The notes under the pieces were generated by a model. It was not told where the DNA came from. It ran no database searches and saw only the letters and a list, made by a program, of their open reading frames with translations. Shown one piece after another: positions 17,483 to 24,381 of a DNA stretch of 30,581 nucleotides. Position 1 is the stretch's first letter. Each line of letters opens with the position of its first letter. A program made the translations under genes and the position numbers. The stretch comes from a virus, in IMG/VR virus record IMGVR_UViG_3300005436_000029, positions 1 to 30,581 of that record. One strand, 5' to 3'.

Positions 17483-19546
17483 ATGTGGACCGTTATCAAT
17501 AACATTGATCGTTCCGACAACGTGATGATCGATAGTGCCACTGTAGACCTCGCAATGGGAGATACGCTCTCAACGGCGAGCCTGAGAGTCAAAGATCCTG
17601 GATCGCAAATACCACTAGCAATAGGGCAAACCGTCATGATCTGGGACGAGACTGCACTACCAGACAGTAGCTCACAAACGGTGCCCTCTCTCAATCTTAT
17701 CATCGACCCAAGCTTTGCCTTTGGTGGTGCAAACTATGTAACTTCTGGCACCAATGCAAGTATTATTACATTCCCGTCATTTAGTGCGCTTTGGACTTTT
17801 AACAATCAAACCGGGTCTACCATTGCCGCAGATGGGCGTATCACACAAGACACGATGCCCGCAGGTTATGTCACTCCGGGGACACAATACATCTTTTCTG
17901 CATATGTCAGAAGCACTTCTGCGACCAACGTGGCGTTCTATATGGAAATCAACTGGCAAGATGCTAATCGCAACGCATTGAGTACCACCTCAACAGTCTA
18001 CAATAGCAGTTTCACCAACTTCGCTACACCACCAGCGTCACAAAAGAGATGTTCCGTATTTGGCACTGCTCCAGCAAACTCGGCTTTTGCACAGTTACAG
18101 ATAGGCTGTTACCCAACAGTCAGTGGAACCAACTCTGGCACAGTAACAGTCACCACACTGCAACTCGAGCCAATGTGGTTTGTAGGTCGAGCGCTTGCTA
18201 ATGGCTCTGTTGTGACGTATCCCACGCCAGACTGTAACTTCTACCAAGTCACAACTACTTTAATGCCGGACAACACATTCGCTCGCACTTGCAGACTCTT
18301 CTTAGGTACGATTACGAATCTGCAAGTAAACTATCAAGGCACAACGAGAGACTGGGCAGTAGATTGTACCAGCACTGGTGACCTATTAGAACATGGTGCT
18401 CTCATTGAGAAGGCATACACGAGTCAAACGGATGCCTTTATCATTGGGGATATTATCTCAACGTACTTTAGTGGTGTACTGTCAATCGGACAAGCAAACA
18501 GCAGCCAACCTAGCACGACTGTCTTTACAGGGCCAACTATCGACTCGATCTCTTGGACAGATGTGACGTTCAGAGAGGTCTTGAATAACCTTACAGATGC
18601 ATCGGGCTTTAGTTACTTCCTTGACGCTTACAACTATCTCAACTATCAGCCGATCCCGTTTGACTATGCAAACCTACAGGTCTCTGACCAGAACGTAGAT
18701 TACGCAACAGTCTTCCCTCCTGGTGACTATCAACTCACGTATGACGGAACCCAAATGCGCAACAGCGTGAAAGTCACTGGAGGTAAGTTTGTAGCAACCG
18801 ATCAAGATGTGTTCTCTGGAGACGGTTCGACCAAGACGTTTACGCTCGACCATGCGCCAGTCAATATTATCAATATCACGATTGGTGGATCAACGTATGC
18901 GCCGACCTCAACCAACAAGATAGGTGTTACCGGTCAACAGAAAAACGGTACTGGTGGCGTTGTCGCTCTCATGTCTCCACAGTCCAAGCACGTTACTTTC
19001 AATACTGCCCCGGCTTCGGGCAGTAGCAACGTCGTGATTACTTACTCATTTGACAGTCCAGTGGCGATCTTGACCGAAGCCAATGCCAGTGTCGGGCAAT
19101 ACGGCAGGCGCATGAGCAAGGTCAACGACTCTTCACTTACCTCTAACCTGGCCGGGCAGCTACGTGGGGAGTCGGAACTAGCTGCGTGGTCTCAACCCGT
19201 GACCGATGTGCAATTCACTTTGACGTCGCAATACAACAATGGCTCTCCGGTACCGACGCTTGTCTACCCAGGCACAACGATCTACTTTTCGAGTTCGCTA
19301 GATGGTATCACCAAGCAACCGTTCGCAGTACAAACCGTTGAAATAACCTCTCCAGGTGGGGGCGTCAACATCTACAAATACAACTGTTGCAAAGTATATC
19401 GCCCCAAGATGCTTGACCTGCACCGCAACACCATTAAAACCATCGCCAGATCCACCACAGATCCATCTAGCGCCGTCGCCCAACTAACCTACGAAACTGT
19501 AGAGGAGAATCTCTACTATTCCGATACTGTTACGCATACTCCATAA
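17483..19546 (+). CDS. Tail hub/tip protein with CBM-like insertion
   Basis: 687 residues starting directly after the tape-measure stop, with GGAGG 13 bases before the ATG. Residues 1-65 and from about 240 onward form a hub-like framework (STASLRVKDPGSQIPLAIGQTV, DWAVDCTSTGDLLEHGAL, then FSYFLDAYNYLNYQP and a final QTVEITSPGGG). Residues about 70-235 are an inserted domain with the carbohydrate-binding jelly-roll pattern: NLIIDPSFAFGG, TPGTQYIFSAYVRS, VAFYMEINWQDANRNA and VTTLQLEP. A second beta insert around residues 440-520 begins FSGDGSTKTFTLDHAP. In the family the hub closes the tail end and carries receptor-binding parts. No baseplate wedge genes follow, which fits a siphovirus. Confidence 0.78.
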   Translation: MWTVINNIDRSDNVMIDSATVDLAMGDTLSTASLRVKDPGSQIPLAIGQTVMIWDETALPDSSSQTVPSLNLIIDPSFAFGGANYVTSGTNASIITFPSFSALWTFNNQTGSTIAADGRITQDTMPAGYVTPGTQYIFSAYVRSTSATNVAFYMEINWQDANRNALSTTSTVYNSSFTNFATPPASQKRCSVFGTAPANSAFAQLQIGCYPTVSGTNSGTVTVTTLQLEPMWFVGRALANGSVVTYPTPDCNFYQVTTTLMPDNTFARTCRLFLGTITNLQVNYQGTTRDWAVDCTSTGDLLEHGALIEKAYTSQTDAFIIGDIISTYFSGVLSIGQANSSQPSTTVFTGPTIDSISWTDVTFREVLNNLTDASGFSYFLDAYNYLNYQPIPFDYANLQVSDQNVDYATVFPPGDYQLTYDGTQMRNSVKVTGGKFVATDQDVFSGDGSTKTFTLDHAPVNIINITIGGSTYAPTSTNKIGVTGQQKNGTGGVVALMSPQSKHVTFNTAPASGSSNVVITYSFDSPVAILTEANASVGQYGRRMSKVNDSSLTSNLAGQLRGESELAAWSQPVTDVQFTLTSQYNNGSPVPTLVYPGTTIYFSSSLDGITKQPFAVQTVEITSPGGGVNIYKYNCCKVYRPKMLDLHRNTIKTIARSTTDPSSAVAQLTYETVEENLYYSDTVTHTP

Positions 19547-19557
19547 GGCCAACACTG

Positions 19558-20073
19558 ATGACTGACAACATGTTGTTCGTGGGTCGTATCAGAACGCGCT
19601 GCCTGCCGCCTATCACTAAGGAAGAGTTTCTAGCGTGGTGGCCCAAGTTGTCAGAGCGGGAGAGAGACCAGTATACCGTCTACGAGACGAAAAACTTGAT
19701 TACCACAGCCGGTAGGGCACAATTGCTCACGTATATCGGTGCAGCAGCTCTATCTGCCCCTGTTGTGCCGTTCGCTATGTACTTCGCGGTTGGGACTTTT
19801 CCGATCAATACAGTCAACCCTGGAGATACTGCTGTTAATGGGGAACTCTTTAGAGCTGTGCCGACCACTTCAACTGTAACCGGCAACACTGTCGATATCA
19901 GTACGTTTTTCAGTACGTCAGATGCCAATGGCACATACACGAACTGTGGCATCTTCGGAAACAACGCCACGAGCACACCTGGCTCTGGTACGCTTGTGAC
20001 GCACGCTCTCTATTCCTACACCAAAACGGTGTTTAACTCCCTCACCAACGATTACCTCATTACGTTGAACTAA
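19558..20073 (+). CDS. Hypothetical tail-associated protein
   Basis: 171 residues. The start is charged and helical (PPITKEEFLAWWPKLSERERDQY), followed by ETKNLITTAGRAQLL and a beta region (VPFAMYFAVGTFPI, NPGDTAVNGELFRAV) ending in strands rich in Thr/Ser. This layout occurs in small phage fibre or tail-tip proteins, with the AGR-LL helix followed by a beta sandwich, but I cannot name a family. It lies 11 bases after the hub gene and before the membrane proteins, so it closes the tail module. Confidence 0.65.
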   Translation: MTDNMLFVGRIRTRCLPPITKEEFLAWWPKLSERERDQYTVYETKNLITTAGRAQLLTYIGAAALSAPVVPFAMYFAVGTFPINTVNPGDTAVNGELFRAVPTTSTVTGNTVDISTFFSTSDANGTYTNCGIFGNNATSTPGSGTLVTHALYSYTKTVFNSLTNDYLITLN

Positions 20074-20143
20074 CCACAATGGAGACCATGACCATGCCTG
20101 GACCCGATGAAATCCAACAGGCATTCCAGAAGGCAAAGCTATT

Positions 20144-20497
20144 ATGCAACAGCAAACGCCACAAGACCTCGCAGGAGTCTCTTACCGACTCAGTGCAGTC
20201 GAGCAGGAGATCAAGGCTCTGCAAGCTCAACTAGGTCAGTACGTGCCAGCCAGAGAGAACGACTTGCAACTCGCTTCCATCCGATCAACGGTTGAACGCA
20301 TTGAACGCGATGTGTCTACTGCAAGCAAGCAACTTGCGGAACTCAACACGAAAATGGCTGTGCAGGAGATCGCCTCTAGAGAGAATCAGAGCAAGCTCTT
20401 GAATCGCGTCTTGTGGAGTCTTGTTGGTGGAGGCGGAGCCATAGTAGTGGGTGTGCTAATCTTTGTCCTGACGCACGCATTAGGCGGTGGACTATGA
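20144..20497 (+). CDS. Coiled-coil protein with C-terminal membrane anchor (XhlA/holin-like)
   Basis: 117 residues from the ATG at 20144 (AGAAGG about ten bases before). Residues 10-85 are a coiled coil (SYRLSAVEQEIKALQAQL, STVERIERDVSTASKQL). Residues 90-115 are one hydrophobic helix (LVGGGGAIVVGVLIFVL). This layout matches small XhlA-like lysis proteins that anchor at the membrane. A second reading frame with a better start at 20094 (MPGPDEIQQAFQKAKLL) runs into it one base out of register, and looks like a missing N-terminal helix. The end overlaps the next start (ATGA). Function is inferred from layout only. Confidence 0.65.
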   Translation: MQQQTPQDLAGVSYRLSAVEQEIKALQAQLGQYVPARENDLQLASIRSTVERIERDVSTASKQLAELNTKMAVQEIASRENQSKLLNRVLWSLVGGGGAIVVGVLIFVLTHALGGGL

Positions 20498-21102
20498 AAG
20501 AAAAAACATTACGAGCATACGCGTGGGCTAAAAACGTGTTTGGAGTCATCTGCTTGTTGTGCCTTGGTGCACTATCCCTCTTTTCGGTGATTGTGCATCC
20601 CTACGATATCATCAACGCTACTGCAAACCAGGCTACTAGAGCGCAGTTCATTTCAAAGGATGCGCTACTGCTTGAGTATACTCCGGCCTCTCAGCTCACC
20701 ACGCGAACGACGGCAATTAGTGAGTTACAGGACATCCTGCCAAACTTCCAACAGGAAGAGGCGTACCTATCTACTCTTAAAGCGAGCAACGTCAAGTTGC
20801 TAATGCTGCGCGTGAGTCAAGATTATACGCCGATGGATGTGGCACTCAAAGCACTGCTTGCTAGTCCAACGAAGACAGACCCTATACAAGTCGGTATCAT
20901 CCTCCAGCACGAAAAAACGTACACTTTGGGCATCAACCAAGTAGTAGCCGCGATGCTGCAAGACCTCGACGACATACAGCAGCAGATCTTTGTTATTGAT
21001 CTTGTGCTGTTCTCGCTCCTCATTCTACTCGCAGGAATGGACTCTGCCCTCATGGAACGTCACACTCGTGCTGTATCATCAAGTGGAAGCCGTGCCTCTT
21101 AA
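20494..21102 (+). CDS. Two-helix membrane protein of unknown function
   Basis: 202 residues from the ATG at 20494, which overlaps the previous stop. Residues 13-35 (FGVICLLCLGALSLFSVIV) and about 173-192 (FVIDLVLFSLLILLAG) are membrane segments. Between them lie about 135 residues of helical, hydrophilic sequence (ISELQDILPNFQQEEAYLST) that should face the outside. The layout resembles a sensor-like extracytoplasmic helical domain or a lysis/exclusion protein. It could be a holin partner of the preceding gene or a superinfection-exclusion factor. No endolysin gene follows. The tail end of the gene overlaps the convergent minus-strand gene by 24 bases. Confidence 0.7.
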   Translation: MKEKTLRAYAWAKNVFGVICLLCLGALSLFSVIVHPYDIINATANQATRAQFISKDALLLEYTPASQLTTRTTAISELQDILPNFQQEEAYLSTLKASNVKLLMLRVSQDYTPMDVALKALLASPTKTDPIQVGIILQHEKTYTLGINQVVAAMLQDLDDIQQQIFVIDLVLFSLLILLAGMDSALMERHTRAVSSSGSRAS

Positions 21103-21441
21103 TGCCTGGAGTAGTTTCTCCTTGACATCTTTCCGGGCTTGCTCAAGCGTGACGAAGTTGAGTTGTGGGACAAAGCCATGAGCGACCACAAACTTGAAGT
21201 ACATCCCCAACGTCATACGCTCCTCGATATCCGCCGCTAGACTCTCAACTAACTCTTGAGGTATCTGCCTACACATCACAACTGGACTACTCTTGAGTAC
21301 TATCCTCTCCTGCTCGAAAAACAGGCTATCCACGGCGAGCGCTAAGAAATGCTCTTTCAAGAAGTCAATCAAGGCTGCGTCATCGTTTAGGACACGCTCA
21401 ATGTTCTCTTCGATTGTGGGTTCTCGTTCCTGTTCCTGCAT
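21079..21441 (-). CDS. Hypothetical helical protein
   Basis: 120 residues, not recognised. It is acidic at the start (EQEREPTIEENIERVL) and mostly helical (AALIDFLKEHFLALAVDSLF, QARKDVKEKLLQAL), without membrane segments, cysteine clusters or recognisable motif. It lies 15 bases downstream of the glycosylase-like gene on the same strand, so the two are probably co-transcribed. It may be a regulator or partner of that protein. GGAG lies before the ATG. Confidence 0.6.
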   Translation of the reverse strand: MQEQEREPTIEENIERVLNDDAALIDFLKEHFLALAVDSLFFEQERIVLKSSPVVMCRQIPQELVESLAADIEERMTLGMYFKFVVAHGFVPQLNFVTLEQARKDVKEKLLQALRGTAST

Positions 21442-21456
21442 ACCATCCGCTCCTCT

Positions 21457-22158
21457 CTATCTACTATGCTTCTTTCGCCACTCCCAGATTTGATTGTCTA
21501 CTTCCCTTGGAGTAAGCCCAAGTTGTGCAGCAGCGACACGCACGAGGGCTTTCATCTCATCGTTCGTTAGTGCATGACCAACGACTTGCTCCAGGTAATT
21601 GTAAACATGCCTATCGATCTTCACCGCGTTCTCATCCCCGGACAACATCCAGAAGTAGTCATATGAGATCCCGCTTCCTTGACCCGTTATCCCCTGAATT
21701 GTTGTTGCAAAATCGTGGTTTCGTTGTAAATCAGGATGCAAATCCTGGAAATACTCGATACCATATGCCACTAACACCTCTGCAAACTGTAAACTTGCCT
21801 CCGCTTTACGAATACTGCTCCTGATTGTCGTCGAAGTCCATTGACGATTGTTGAGCACTGTCTCCATAAACTGATCTGATCCCATGTCCCGACCAATCTG
21901 AACAAACTGGCTTAACGGTTCTTGAGCATCCGCTCTCAAGAAAACCTGACGATCTGGTCTATACGTCACAGGGATACCTCGCCAGGCAACGTATCGTGTT
22001 GACACGTTTCTCTCTGCCTCAGCCCGCGTGTTGATCGAGAAGACTGCTGAGAGGACGCACAGCGAGAGGTGTGCATATTTTAGCTCTGGGAGATCTGGTG
22101 CTGGTGGAAGTTGTTGCAATGCTTGGACAGTGCGTCGAAGGTCCTCACGAGTGACCAT
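21457..22158 (-). CDS. HhH-GPD-type DNA glycosylase-like protein
   Basis: 233 residues from the ATG at 22158, seven bases after AGGAG; an earlier in-frame TTG would add 11 residues without a site. The first half is helical (LKYAHLSLCVLSAVFSIN resembles the first helices of the endonuclease III fold). The signature is residues 159-165 GQGSGIS, the hairpin of the helix-hairpin-helix, followed by SYDYFWML and D182 in AVKIDRHVYNY, the position of the catalytic Asp. The lysine of bifunctional members (in GVGRKTA) is replaced by Gly, so any glycosylase would be monofunctional. No iron-sulphur cysteine set is seen at the C-terminus. The role is unknown: base removal, repair or defence. It is transcribed with the preceding small gene, near the repressor. 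Confidence 0.7.
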   Translation of the reverse strand: MVTREDLRRTVQALQQLPPAPDLPELKYAHLSLCVLSAVFSINTRAEAERNVSTRYVAWRGIPVTYRPDRQVFLRADAQEPLSQFVQIGRDMGSDQFMETVLNNRQWTSTTIRSSIRKAEASLQFAEVLVAYGIEYFQDLHPDLQRNHDFATTIQGITGQGSGISYDYFWMLSGDENAVKIDRHVYNYLEQVVGHALTNDEMKALVRVAAAQLGLTPREVDNQIWEWRKKHSR

Positions 22159-22257
22159 TAAGTATCTCCTCTTGCGTAGCAATGGGCGCAAAACGGATAT
22201 ACGAGCGATTTCTGTTCCCCTATATAAAGTATAAGCTATGCTTTACACCACGGGTAA

Positions 22258-22287
22258 ATCAACCGTATACGTACGTTTAACCGTATG
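22258..22287 (-). promoter_or_regulatory. Tandem AACCGTAT sites upstream of the glycosylase-like gene
   Basis: The 148-base gap 22159-22306 contains no gene. It carries ATCAACCGTATA at 22258-22269, identical to the 12-mer in the late operon at 14428-14439, then ACGTACGT and a second AACCGTAT (22279-22286). On the minus strand a TTGATT inside the motif could serve as a -35, with a TATACT (22234-22239 region) nearby, although the spacing is not ideal. Likely an operator/promoter for the two-gene minus-strand unit. Confidence 0.55.
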
Positions 22288-22306
22288 TTGCGTCGAGATG
22301 CTAATC

Positions 22307-22528
22307 CTACTTTCCGTCCTGGGAAGGCCCAGGGCTGTCTTCGATGAGCATGTGTACAGATATGCCAAGAGCGTCGGCTAAACGACCAAGCGTGAAGGTT
22401 GTGACCTCAGCAAATGGGTCATGCACAAGTCGCTGGACTGTTCGATAATCCAGATCTGCTTTCCTGGCCCAACTCGCTATACTAACCCCATGCTCGGTTG
22501 CTATTTCTTTGACTCTCAGGCGTATCAT
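22307..22528 (-). CDS. XRE-family HTH regulator (repressor-like)
   Basis: 73 residues, a single Cro/CI-type helix-turn-helix domain. Helix 2 and 3 are seen in VSIASWARKADLDYRTVQRLVHDP, followed by FTLGRLADALGISVHMLIE, the standard fourth and fifth helices. No dimerisation or cleavage domain follows, so it resembles Cro or a short repressor rather than a full CI. A GAGGA site lies before the ATG. It reads away from the small membrane protein gene, with a 265-base control region between, and is a good candidate for the lysogeny switch regulator. Confidence 0.85.
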   Translation of the reverse strand: MIRLRVKEIATEHGVSIASWARKADLDYRTVQRLVHDPFAEVTTFTLGRLADALGISVHMLIEDSPGPSQDGK

Positions 22529-22545
22529 AGCTCTATCCTCGTCTA

Positions 22546-22564
22546 TACACTCAAGTTGAGTGTA
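22546..22564. promoter_or_regulatory. 19-bp perfect palindromic operator candidate
   Basis: TACACTCAA-G-TTGAGTGTA, a perfect 9-1-9 palindrome located 18 bases upstream of the HTH gene start, before its ribosome-binding site. A related half-site AGTGTA recurs at 22641-22646. Such a site would be suited to a dimeric XRE regulator controlling its own gene; binding is inferred, not shown. Confidence 0.65.
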
Positions 22565-22583
22565 GCAGAACCTAGAGCCTCTT

Positions 22584-22642
22584 ACTACAGGATGCTACCG
22601 TACAGCACTAGAAGCTATACAGCGCAGCCTATAGACTGTAGT
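22584..22642. promoter_or_regulatory. Dyad-rich control region between divergent genes
   Basis: ACTACAG (22584-22590) and CTGTAGT (22636-22642) form a 7-bp inverted repeat enclosing several CTATA/TATAG and TACAGC half-sites. The stretch lies between the regulator gene and the plus-strand promoter at 22717. The sites look like additional regulator-binding sequences; low complexity in this base range makes some dyads possible by chance. Confidence 0.3.
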
Positions 22643-22716
22643 GTATACATAGTAGGTCAAATGCGTGCGGGATTGCAATAGGGGCAGAGGTGATACACAA
22701 GCATACTTTTTGGTAC

Positions 22717-22745
22717 TAGACATATACATTTGCATTTGTTATAAT
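22717..22745 (+). promoter_or_regulatory. Sigma70-type promoter
   Basis: TAGACA (22717-22722), a 17-base spacer, and TATAAT (22740-22745). Five of six bases match in the -35 and all six in the -10. The site is 49 bases before the ATG of the small membrane protein gene. It faces away from the HTH gene, giving a divergent switch layout. Confidence 0.75.
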
Positions 22746-22793
22746 GCCTGCGTTCCATTTTATCTCCCCAGGGAAAGACATGAGGAAACGCCT

Positions 22794-23093
22794 ATGCCTT
22801 CTCTGGAAGAGCGCGGAGACAAACCGCAAAACAGAACGAATGCGAGGTCCAAGCATTCGCCTGCAAATATACGGACTGATCGACCACCTGTGACTAAGAC
22901 GACGTCAAATCACAAACGGGCTAATCCCGTAGCGTGGTTTACGACGATGGCAGTCATGCTGGGCTACGGAATGTACCAGCATGACAACACTGTGCTATTC
23001 TCGGTCATGATTCTGGTGACAGTTGGTTGTGGATACGGCCACGCAGTCGAGGTGCTGTTCAAGTACCTGAAACTGAAAGCGCCCTCCGACTAG
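22794..23093 (+). CDS. Small membrane protein of the lysogeny region
   Basis: 99 residues from the ATG at 22794, eight bases after GAGGA; an earlier in-frame start would lie upstream of the promoter. Residues 1-45 are basic and polar (NRTNARSKHSPANIRTDRPP). Residues about 47-60 (AWFTTMAVMLGYGMY) and 66-85 (NTVLFSVMILVTVGCGYG) are two membrane helices. The gene has its own strong promoter and a perfect intrinsic terminator, so it forms a single-gene unit that could be expressed in the lysogen. Unknown function; superinfection exclusion or a holin-like role are possibilities. Confidence 0.7.
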   Translation: MPSLEERGDKPQNRTNARSKHSPANIRTDRPPVTKTTSNHKRANPVAWFTTMAVMLGYGMYQHDNTVLFSVMILVTVGCGYGHAVEVLFKYLKLKAPSD

Positions 23094-23103
23094 TTCGGGA
23101 CGC

Positions 23104-23143
23104 AAGAAGAGCAGTGATCCCCAGCCTGCTCTTCTTTTTTTTT
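23104..23143 (+). terminator. Intrinsic terminator
   Basis: Stem AAGAAGAGCAG (23104-23114) and CTGCTCTTCTT (23126-23136) pair over 11 bases without mismatch around an 11-base loop, followed by seven more T. It ends the small membrane gene's unit 10 bases after the stop. Confidence 0.92.
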
Positions 23144-23157
23144 ATGGCTACACGAGC

Positions 23158-23186
23158 TTGCGTTCTTAGAAAAAGTGTGCTAATAT
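23158..23186 (+). promoter_or_regulatory. Possible promoter for tRNA-like/integrase region
   Basis: TTGCGT, 17 bases, TAATAT. The match is weak (three and four of six) but the spacing is right, and the site sits between the terminator and the tRNA-like sequence and integrase gene. Confidence 0.3.
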
Positions 23187-23424
23187 GCAGTTGTTCTATG
23201 TGTTTACACAGTTGTTATGCAACAAGTAAAACACGAGGTCAAATAGTGAGTTGGCTTTAGAAGCCGCTTTGCTGGTGTGCGGAATGAGTAGCATGTTGTG
23301 AACATGTTACTGTCTCAAAAACAACTGCCCGTACGGGCTTGGGGGTTCGAATCCCCCCACCGGCACTTGGAGCGCTTTGACGCTCAACCATACGTGACCT
23401 CTAGCATAACAACGTGCAGTTGTT
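23187..23424. repeat. CAGTTGTT repeats around the putative attP
   Basis: The octamer CAGTTGTT occurs at 23188-23195, 23209-23216 and 23417-23424, with its complement in AACAACTG (23320-23327) inside the tRNA-like sequence. At 23408-23424 AACAAC and GTTGTT form an inverted repeat around GTGCA. Another dyad TTGTT-ATGC-AACAA is at 23213-23226. All are within 240 bases ahead of the integrase gene. Tyrosine integrases bind arm- and core-type repeats around attP, so these are likely integrase sites. Confidence 0.6.
23271..23365 (+). tRNA. Degenerate tRNA-Leu(CAA)-like sequence, putative attachment core
   Basis: 95 bases with a closed acceptor stem (GCTGGTG with CACCGGC, one G-T pair), a perfect T arm (GGGGG TTCGAAT CCCCC), a type II variable arm (GCCCGTACGGGC) and a loop CTCAAAA that gives anticodon CAA. 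The D arm is one or two bases short (GCGGAAT to GAGTAGCA). The anticodon stem pairs only if GTTGT and ACAAC are used, which leaves 14 extra bases. An alternative hairpin CATG-TTGTGAA-CATG would present GTG (His). No CCA is encoded. The intact 3' half next to an integrase gene is the usual picture of an attP that copies a host tRNA end; a functional gene is unlikely but possible. Confidence 0.5.
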
Positions 23425-23442
23425 TACTTGGAGGTCATTTTT

Positions 23443-24381
23443 ATGCTCATTACCGCAGCCATCGAAGAGTATCTGGCTTGCAAATCCAATGCTCTTACCC
23501 ACTCGACTTATCGCTGGTATACCTGGGCACTCGATAGTTTTGCTCAATGGTGTACCGTCAACCACCTCACTGAGTTGAGCGAGATCACTACTGCTCAAGT
23601 CCAACGCTTTGTTGCCTCTAACCCTAAACTGAGCGACAACAGCAAACACCACAAAGCGCAGGTTCTCAAAACCTTCCTAAGATGGTGTGCGCAAGACGAT
23701 GAACTAGGCGTGAGAGAACGCACTGTGAGACGTATCGAAATGCCAAAAGTTGCTCAGCCTGGCGTCGAGATCTACTCGGAGACAGATATCAAACGGTTAT
23801 TGGCAGCGTGTGAAGCCGTGAGACATCCGCTCCGAAACAAAGCGATCCTGCTGATATTGCTGGACACCGGAGTACGTATCGCTGAACTCTGCTACGACAA
23901 TAGCCGACCAGAGGAGAGCACTGGCTTGCTTTTGGAGAACGTCATCCTCGGACGACGTGGTATGGAGTCCTACATCATCGTCATGGGTAAAGGTCGTAAA
24001 GTGCGTTCAGTGAAACTCGGCGATGAGAGTCGCATCGCTGTGCAGAGATATGTCAACCGAGAGAGAGCACATTCTGAGTCTCCCTATCTGTTCTTGGCAC
24101 AAGGAGATGAACCTCTCAGTACACGGATGCTCGATCAACTGCTGGATAAGCTCGGTGTCATAGCAAAGGTACCAAATACACATGCGCATCGCTTCAGGCA
24201 TACGTTCGCTATCAACCAACTGATGCATGGCACTGCTGATCTTGTCTTGATGCAACTCCTGGGTCACACGACATTGGAATCGACGAAGATCTACACCAGA
24301 GCACTATCACAGCTACAAGCACGTCAAGCATCGATCAGCGTTGCTGATGCACTGCATGGTCATCGCAGACGAATGAAATAA
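23443..24381 (+). CDS. int: Tyrosine recombinase (phage integrase)
   Basis: 312 residues from the ATG at 23443, seven bases after GGAGGT; a TTG at 23428 has no suitable site. Residues 1-90 are the SAM-like N-terminal DNA-binding domain (AIEEYLACKSNALTHSTYRWY). The catalytic domain carries the complete set: R145 (TGVRIAEL), K183 (GKGRKVRSV), H249 and R252 (HRFRHTFA), H275 (LLGHTTLE) and nucleophile Y284 (KIYTRAL). It is XerC/D-like in length. In phages this enzyme integrates at a tRNA or similar attB, and the tRNA-like sequence directly upstream supports this. It is followed by a repeat-rich tail rather than another gene on its strand. Confidence 0.95.
   Translation: MLITAAIEEYLACKSNALTHSTYRWYTWALDSFAQWCTVNHLTELSEITTAQVQRFVASNPKLSDNSKHHKAQVLKTFLRWCAQDDELGVRERTVRRIEMPKVAQPGVEIYSETDIKRLLAACEAVRHPLRNKAILLILLDTGVRIAELCYDNSRPEESTGLLLENVILGRRGMESYIIVMGKGRKVRSVKLGDESRIAVQRYVNRERAHSESPYLFLAQGDEPLSTRMLDQLLDKLGVIAKVPNTHAHRFRHTFAINQLMHGTADLVLMQLLGHTTLESTKIYTRALSQLQARQASISVADALHGHRRRMK

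Noticed and set aside
20286-20296. TCAACGGTTGA palindrome as another copy of the 12-mer motif
   Set aside because: It differs in the core (no CCGTATA) and lies within coding sequence of the coiled-coil protein.
23291-23306. tRNA-His(GTG) reading of the tRNA-like sequence
   Set aside because: The hairpin gives a proper 7-base loop with GTG, but it leaves about 30 bases as a variable region; the Leu(CAA) reading agrees with the type II variable arm.
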